Below are positions 58,161 through 64,000 of a stretch of 64,000 nt of DNA, one piece after another. This DNA comes from Datisca glomerata (Eukaryota; Streptophyta; Magnoliopsida; Cucurbitales; Datiscaceae), in assembly GCA_003255025.1 (NCBI GenBank), contig QANY01008571.1, positions 310,001-374,000 of the forward strand. The letters run 5' to 3'. How positions within the stretch are numbered: position 1 is the first letter of the stretch; the number at the start of each line of letters is the position of its first letter. A program made the translations under genes and the position numbers. Under the pieces are notes generated by a model, which did no database searches, had not been told where the DNA came from, and saw only the letters and a list, made by a program, of their open reading frames with translations.

Positions 58161-59148
58161 CGTAAAATTAGGATGATATGGTAAAGAGTTTGGATTGTTT
58201 CAAAATTCAAAGATAATTGCCCTAATGCTTGTGACACAAAATTCAAAAATAACTTCTATTCTGTACTGGACCTTGCCCTTTGCGGTTGCATGGGTCATTA
58301 CATGTATAATGTGTATATTTTCTTGGTTGACGTACATTTACCTTTAACCATAAAAATTGAGGTAAAAAGATTCATAGATAAAAATGTTGCTAATTTCATA
58401 ATTCCTAATTTTCGAGCAAAAAATTTAGACCTGGAAATTTTTTTCCGTGAAAATGAAAACTCTTACAAAGGTAGTTTCCATAAAATTCACAAACTATGAT
58501 CTTGGTTCATTTAAGACATTTTTAGCATACTCAAGTTATTTATTTACTTAGATGTTTAAGTTATTCAATTATTCAAATAATTTCATAATCAGTTAAAGTG
58601 GTCAAATAAAAAGTGGTATAAATGTCTTTTATAAGCCAAATAGACCCAAAGTTGGACCAAATTTTCAAATGAATTAAAAAAAAAGATCATTATCCTAACT
58701 AAGAACCCAAATCTTCCACCTTTCAACAAATCTTTTAGTAACAAAGATGGAAAAGATGCCATTCCTTTACCAATAAATACCCAGACCAAAATCTTTGATT
58801 TCCAACTTCATAATATAAGAGGGAGAAACAACACAGAAAACCATTGATACCATTCAAATTGCTCACCTTACTCTCACCTGCAAATACCAGCTTGAAATGT
58901 GTGATTAATTTCACGAAATTCCATCACCAACCCTAGCTTTTTTCCCCTTAACGGAGCTCTTCTCAATGCAAATTAAGACAAAAGAATTGTGCCCACCAAA
59001 AGGTAAATATAACTTAATTAAATGGTGAAAATACACTCTATATAGTCTGATCTCATATTTTATTTGATTTCTAATTATATTTTAAATTATTTTTATAAGA
59101 TGAGTTGATGCAACATAAACCCCAAACTCATAACTAAAAAATATAAAT
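58161..59148. other. LINE 3' flank and AT-rich spacer
   Basis: No gene is seen. The open frames at 58290-58499 and 58589-58789 have no recognised pattern. Confidence 0.5.
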
Positions 59149-59639
59149 TGATGCGGACGTTGCAGTTTTAGAATTTCTAGAATAAATAGATCGTGACACA
59201 TGAAAATCAACTTCCGGAAGGAATAACTTTTGATTCAGGTGGAACCACGTGACCTGTAAGATATCAAATCAAAATTTATTCAGAGATCTACATGAGCGAT
59301 TGAGTTTACTTGTCGCAGCCCACTTTCGGATCTAAAAAATACATATTTTAAGCACTTTCAGAGATCTGGAAGTTGCTTCTATCTCTTTTAATTTTTAGGT
59401 TTTTCTATAGCGGTATGAATTCATTTTATTCGGTTGTTTTAGACAGTTTCGATATTTTAATGAGAAATCGTTCTCCTTTTATTTTTAATTTTTGGTATTC
59501 TTGTGAATCAACAAAATTGTTGCATAAATCCTTATAATCTTAGGATTCAACAGCTTTTGGAAGATTGATTGCTGAAAATCATGCACGATTCAACAATTTT
59601 TAGTATTGTTAGGGTTTCGTTGTGCTTTCCGCTACATCA
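59149..59639 (+). repeat. Solo LTR of Gypsy family A with perfect target duplication
   Basis: It runs from TGATGCGGACG to CCGCTACATCA (491 bp) and is homologous over its length to the reverse complement of 2499-3007. Both sides are flanked by TAAAT (59144-59148 and 59640-59644). No internal element sequence follows on either side, so this is a solo LTR left by LTR-LTR recombination. It ends about 600 bases upstream of the SWEET1 TATA box. Confidence 0.94.
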
Positions 59640-59986
59640 TAAATGAATTAGGTGTCCATTTTTATGTATAAATGTAAATAATACATGTTAACTTGTTGAT
59701 GATTATAAGAATAAGACACATGTTAAAAAATAAATTAAAACTACAGAGATCAAACCAAAATAATGCAAAATTAGAGGCCAATTTGAAACTAGCCATAAAA
59801 ACCATTAGCATATTTTATCCTAATACGAAATTACATATAATTAATCAGAGGAAATTTCTATGCTACTGTTACAAGAATTATATCAGGAGTGATAATCATA
59901 TCACGCGGAAGAGAGATCATATCTAGCATACCAACATAGCCATTTACCTTCTATGACCCTTTGAATCAATCTTGTATGTTTTTTTG

Positions 59987-59989
<3 letters not shown>

Positions 59990-60051
<62 letters not shown>
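59990..60051. repeat. (TC)30 microsatellite upstream of SWEET1
   Basis: A pure CT/TC run of about 60 bases, about 190 bases upstream of the TATA box. Confidence 0.97.
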
Positions 60052-60052
<1 letters not shown>

Positions 60053-60239
60053 ACTAGTTCAATTTAGTACTCTGATGATCCACATTGAATGCAATTGGTA
60101 CAGTTAAGGGAAGAGGTAGATACGGTATGAAAGCAGCAGATAGTTATTCTTCTCCTAAAAGTTTACACCAGGATAAGATCGAGCTAGTCTTTTTATTTTT
60201 TTTTACTGCTTCTAAAATCGGTTACGTTGCTTGTTTCTC

Positions 60240-60247
60240 TATATAAG
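60240..60247 (+). promoter_or_regulatory. Probable TATA box of SWEET1
   Basis: TATATAAG lies about 150 bases before the start codon in a pyrimidine-rich context, which suggests a 5'UTR of about 120-130 bases. Confidence 0.6.
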
Positions 60248-60397
60248 CCTGATTTGGTTCTTGTTTGCTCATTCATTCACAGTTTCCATTGCCATTCCCA
60301 ACAATCTTAAGCTTAGTTTTCCGAGAAATTGTTAATTTTCTCATCTGGGTTTTGATTTCTTTGTTGATAGAGATTTCCTGCGGAAAGATAAAAGAGA

Positions 60398-60631
60398 ATG
60401 GATATTCTGCGTTTCTTGTTTGGAATCTTTGGTGGGTTTTGGAGTTGTGTGATCGTAATTTATTTTCTTGAAATGGGTTCTTCTTGACTTGTTGAAATTC
60501 TTTTGCTGGATTTTTTGTCTTTGATTCTTTGTCCTCATTTTAGGTAATTGACAGTTCTACTCTGTTCCCTTTTGTTTTTCTTTTTGCAGGAAATGCTACT
60601 GCTCTGTTTCTCTTCTTGTCACCAACGTAGG

Positions 60632-60706
<75 letters not shown>

Positions 60707-62250
60707 GAGCTCCAGAGAATTTCCGAAAAAGAATTTCCCTCACATAAATGGATTTTTCTACTTGTTAAAGATTCTTGAGCTTAATTCAAAGAATTTTACT
60801 GCAATCTTACCCATTTTTGTCAAATAAAAATCAGTGATATTTGCAAAATCCATGCATGAATTGATGGAGGAAAATTGGGTTTCATTCAGGATTACATTCA
60901 AGAGAATTATAAGATGCAAAGCTACAGAGCAGTTCTCAGGCATTCCTTATGTCATGACCTTACTCAACTGCCTCCTTTCTGCCTGGTTAGCTTCTTTCTC
61001 CTCCAACAACCCCTCTTCTTTTTTCTCTTACCTTCTTTGCCCCTACAATATGCTGCAACAATTTTAAGATCGGGGTTGTTTCCGCCAATTCATTATTATT
61101 CTAGTCAGACTTTCATATTAAAATAAAAAATGAAAATTTGTTATTTACTCTTTTATTCTTACACATGCATGAGATTTGATAGGTATGGTCTTCCATTTGT
61201 GTCCCCACACAACATTTTGGTATCAACAATCAACGGCACGGGTGTAGTGATCGAGTTGATCTACGTTCTGATTTTCATAGTATATGCGTCAAGGAAGGAG
61301 AAGGGCAAGATCCTTGGGCTCTTAACCTCCATTATAGCACTGTTCTCCGCCGTGGCCTTGGTCTCTCTTTTTGCCTTGCATGGCGCCCCTAGGAAGCTCT
61401 TTTGTGGCTTAGCTGCCACCATTTTCTCAATCATCATGTACGCCTCACCACTCTCCATTATGGTAAGCAACTCTTTCAATATCACTCTGCATGCCATGTT
61501 ACTATTTACTATTATGGTATGTTAATCCCATTTAATTACACTCTGCAAACTTCTGTTAAATTACTATATATTACTCTAAATGATAATGTTTGGATATCAG
61601 ACAAACATCAGTGTTAAGGATGATATGATCACTTCATATAAGTCTCACATCATTATAATTTTCCTACTTCTAAAAGTTTAATTAATATTTTATCAGGGAA
61701 TAATTATTGTTTGAATGATGTTAAAATACTAGTAAATAGTGATCTCAAAATTAATCAAGTTTAGAGGAAATTCATTTCTTTATGATTGTAGTTATAAATT
61801 TCAAAAGTTAATTAAAAATTGCAAGAAAGGTATTATTTTTGTGTATTATGATTAAATATATAAAAAAAATATGCGCAGAGGACTGTGATAAAGACAAAAA
61901 GTGTGGAGTACATGCCATTTTTCCTATCACTCTTCGTCTTCTTGTGTGGCACATCCTGGTTTGTATATGGTCTATTAGGCCGAGACCCTTTTATTGCTGT
62001 AAGTGCCCATTTCACTTAAACAATTAATGTTATGGTATGTTATTAATATAACTAAATCTCTGTAGGATTGAAACGAGTAGTCTTAATAATTACACAGGTG
62101 CCTAATGGATTCGGATGTGGCCTTGGAGCCATGCAGCTAATATTGTACTTCGTCTACCGTGACAACAAGGGGGACCTCAAGAAACCCTCTTTTGATGCAT
62201 CTATGGAGATAGGACTTGGAACTACCAAGCCGAGCAATGGAAACGTGTAG
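60398..62250 (+). CDS. SWEET1: SWEET1-type bidirectional sugar transporter
   Basis: Six exons join in frame: 60398-60431, 60590-60626, 60890-60985, 61183-61462, 61879-61998, 62098-62250 (all GT-AG), giving 239 residues. The 37-nt second exon and 120-nt fifth exon are typical of SWEET genes. Two MtN3/saliva triple-helix repeats and seven membrane helices are evident ([112 protein letters not shown]). Key residues by count match Arabidopsis SWEET1: prolines 23, 43, 145 and 162 of the proline tetrad, Ser54, Trp176, and the pocket Asn73 and Asn192. SWEET1 is a plasma-membrane hexose uniporter in Arabidopsis; the C-tail here is short but intact. Clade I membership is firm; substrate is inferred. 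Confidence 0.95.
60633..60706. repeat. (CT)28(CA)9 microsatellite in SWEET1 intron 2
   Basis: It begins six bases after the exon 2 splice donor (GTAGGC) at 60627. The frames crossing it are artefacts. Confidence 0.97.
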
Positions 62251-62620
62251 ACGCGTGTCGGAGAATGATTGGAACACTTGGATGGTCTTTGTGATAGTGA
62301 ACCAACCGGGTCTCATATTTCAGTCCCTAGTTTGTATGTTAATGGTTTTTTCTTCTTGTGCTTACTAAAAAAATGAAGATGCCCGAAAAGAATGGCATGG
62401 CAATTTAAAGAAAGAAAAAGAGAAGAAGCAATTAAGTTCTTCTAATGAAAATCTTCTTCGTCTGAGTTGAAAACCCTATGATCACTGCTTTTTTACTTCT
62501 GGTTGACATTTCAAAATATCTAAATGGATTAGGAAGTGGTTAAATCCCAACATTCAAATATCATACTAAAAGGATCATGAGTTTAAGCCATAGTAGAAAA
62601 CTTCAATATCCTTCAAAATA
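62251..62620. other. SWEET1 3' flank
   Basis: 3'UTR and flank; GA/AT-rich. No further gene is seen. Confidence 0.5.
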
Positions 62621-62635
62621 GGGGTGAAAATTATT

Positions 62636-63060
62636 TTACCGAACCGAATAAAAAATGACCGGTTCGGTCGGTTCTTTATATGTGTTCGTTTTTGTTCGGA
62701 AAAATGAGAGAACTGAAGTTTTTATTTGGTTTGAAATTTCAGTAGTTTTCGAATCGAACCGAATTGAAACATTAAATACATATTATTTTTTACTTTTTAT
62801 ATATAATTTCATATCAAATCAAACCGAACCGAAACAAAACTTTGATTTTATATTATTATTTTTCAATTATATCATTTAAAAATTAATTTTAATTAATAAT
62901 ATCAAACTGAAGAACCGAACCGAACCGAACCAAGACTCACGGTTCTGTACGGTTCTTTTGACATGAACGGTTCGATTCGGTTCAATTTTATTGTCAAACT
63001 GAAGTTTCGGTTCGGTTCAATTTTTCACCAAAAAATTGACCGAACCGAATCGTAAACAAT
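62636..63060. repeat. Degenerate GGTTC/GAACC repeat cluster with both orientations
   Basis: Repeated ACCGAACCGAA, GGTTCGGTCGGTT, CGAACCGAACCGAACC and CGGTTCGATTCGGTTCAA are separated by AT-rich sequence. Because both orientations occur, several parts can fold back. Not coding. Confidence 0.85.
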
Positions 63061-63944
63061 CATATTTTGTATTATAACTTTGACAAAAAACATTGAGAAA
63101 TCTTTTGGTGCATCTTATTACCATACATGGACTAAATGTGTTGGGTTTTTTTCCCTTTGGTAATTTTCTTTTTGGTAATCTTTTGGTGTCTAGTTCTAAG
63201 GTACATCACTGTATCAAGGGGCTATATTTTTGTGTATATGTATAAAAAATTAGGTATATATGTACTAAAATACAGTCTCTGTATAGTACAAGAGTGTACG
63301 GTAAACTGACACTTCTGTGGTGGTCCACAAGGATATGTTTGATTTTGGAAAGTATATGAAGGAAGAAAAATAAGGGAAAATGTAAACGAAATAAGAGGAA
63401 AGTGAAGGATTGTTAATATGTATACACACAACATACATGAATACATACATGCATACACTCATAATATATATATATATATATATAATACACACTCATAATA
63501 TATATATATAAAGACTCCAAAAAAAGGCCATCCATCAAATTTTCAATATTTCATTTTCTTAGTAATTTCAGGATCATAGCTTTAGAATGGACCAGAGAGA
63601 AGAAAATTTTGTTGAAAGCTTTAGGATATATTAGTGGTGGGCAATTTTTATCAAGGGAATAGAGAGAGTGTCCAGCTAGTAGCTACTGCCCTAACTCATA
63701 ATCAAGTTCATATAGATAAGGGCATAAATAAACTGATTGTGTAATATCATGTTTAACAAGATAAAATATTGTCATGATGTAATATATGTAGTGATAATCA
63801 TGTGCTACTTACATGCAAGAGACCAAGAAAGAACATGCTTTTAGAGTATAAAGTTGGATGTGTCCGCCTCATGTCATGTGTAGTGTGTGTCAAGTCATAT
63901 GGTATGCTAAAATCTCGATAATATACATAAATTTGCTTAATTAG
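63061..63944. other. AT-rich intergenic DNA
   Basis: It contains (AT)n tracts at 63462-63484 and 63498-63511, each preceded by ACACTCATAATATATA. No gene is supported; the minus-strand frames here are Tyr/Ile-rich artefacts. Confidence 0.6.
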
Positions 63945-64000
63945 TGATGTAGCGGAAGTCTCGAAGCACGATTACCAATAATTCGATCTTCTAAAATCTG
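63945..64000 (-). repeat. Start of a third family A LTR, runs off the window
   Basis: TGATGTAGCGGAAGTCTCGA matches the LTR end at 2499 with one indel-type change, in the same orientation. The five bases before it are attag. Confidence 0.85.

Noticed and set aside
60540..60778. Frames of repeating Arg-Glu or Ser-Leu
   Set aside because: Direct translation of the CT/CA microsatellite in SWEET1 intron 2.
63222..63492. Minus-strand Tyr/Ile-rich frames near the right edge
   Set aside because: Arise from (AT)n and ACATAC repeats.

Overview
The window is nuclear DNA of a flowering plant, most likely a eudicot. It is AT-rich and intron-containing, and it is dominated by decayed LTR retrotransposons (Gypsy and Copia), LINEs and DNA transposons. 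Only two host genes look intact: a thylakoid-lumen PsbP-domain protein (PPD4-like, five exons, about 21.37-23.73 kb, + strand) and a SWEET1-type hexose transporter (six exons, about 60.40-62.25 kb, + strand). I can place canonical splice sites and an uninterrupted reading frame for both. I see no tRNA or rRNA gene and no CRISPR array. The species cannot be named from this sequence.

Layout. 0-3.0 kb: 5' part of a minus-strand Ty3/Gypsy element (RT, protease, gag, PBS, LTR). 3.5-4.2 kb: a LINE ORF1 scrap and the broken N-terminus of a G-type lectin receptor kinase. 5.7-11.2 kb: a nearly full-length minus-strand LINE (ORF1 and ORF2). 12.7-20.96 kb: a mosaic of DNA-transposon remains (FAR1/MULE-like piece, hAT dimerisation piece, plant-mobile-domain pseudogene) mixed with three repeat systems: AAACGCC palindromes, a ~325-bp tandem duplication, and a ~1-kb minisatellite. 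21.4-23.7 kb: the PPD4-like gene. 24.9-34.8 kb: a minus-strand Copia element with both LTRs. A CACTA transposon with its TIRs and a 3-bp target duplication is nested in it, and carries exon fragments of NADPH-cytochrome P450 reductase and of a neuroguidin/Sas10-type gene. 34.8-36.8 kb: a LINE scrap and a MULE transposase pseudogene. 36.8-40.6 kb: AT-rich with no recognisable gene. 40.6-45.85 kb: a Copia RNase H fragment, then an Athila-like Gypsy element (LTR, PBS, gag, protease, RT) cut off in RT by the next insertion. 45.85-52.75 kb: two opposed, complementary Copia fragments of one family. 53.2-58.2 kb: a plus-strand LINE with an assembly gap. 59.15-59.64 kb: a solo LTR with a perfect target duplication, belonging to the Gypsy family seen at the left edge. 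60.2-62.3 kb: SWEET1. A third copy of that LTR begins at 63.945 kb and runs off the window.

The two host genes are unrelated in function: one acts in the chloroplast lumen, the other transports sugar across a membrane. The most notable structure is the CACTA element carrying pieces of two unrelated host genes in the same orientation with their introns retained. All TE reading frames I inspected contain stops or frameshifts, so none appears autonomous.
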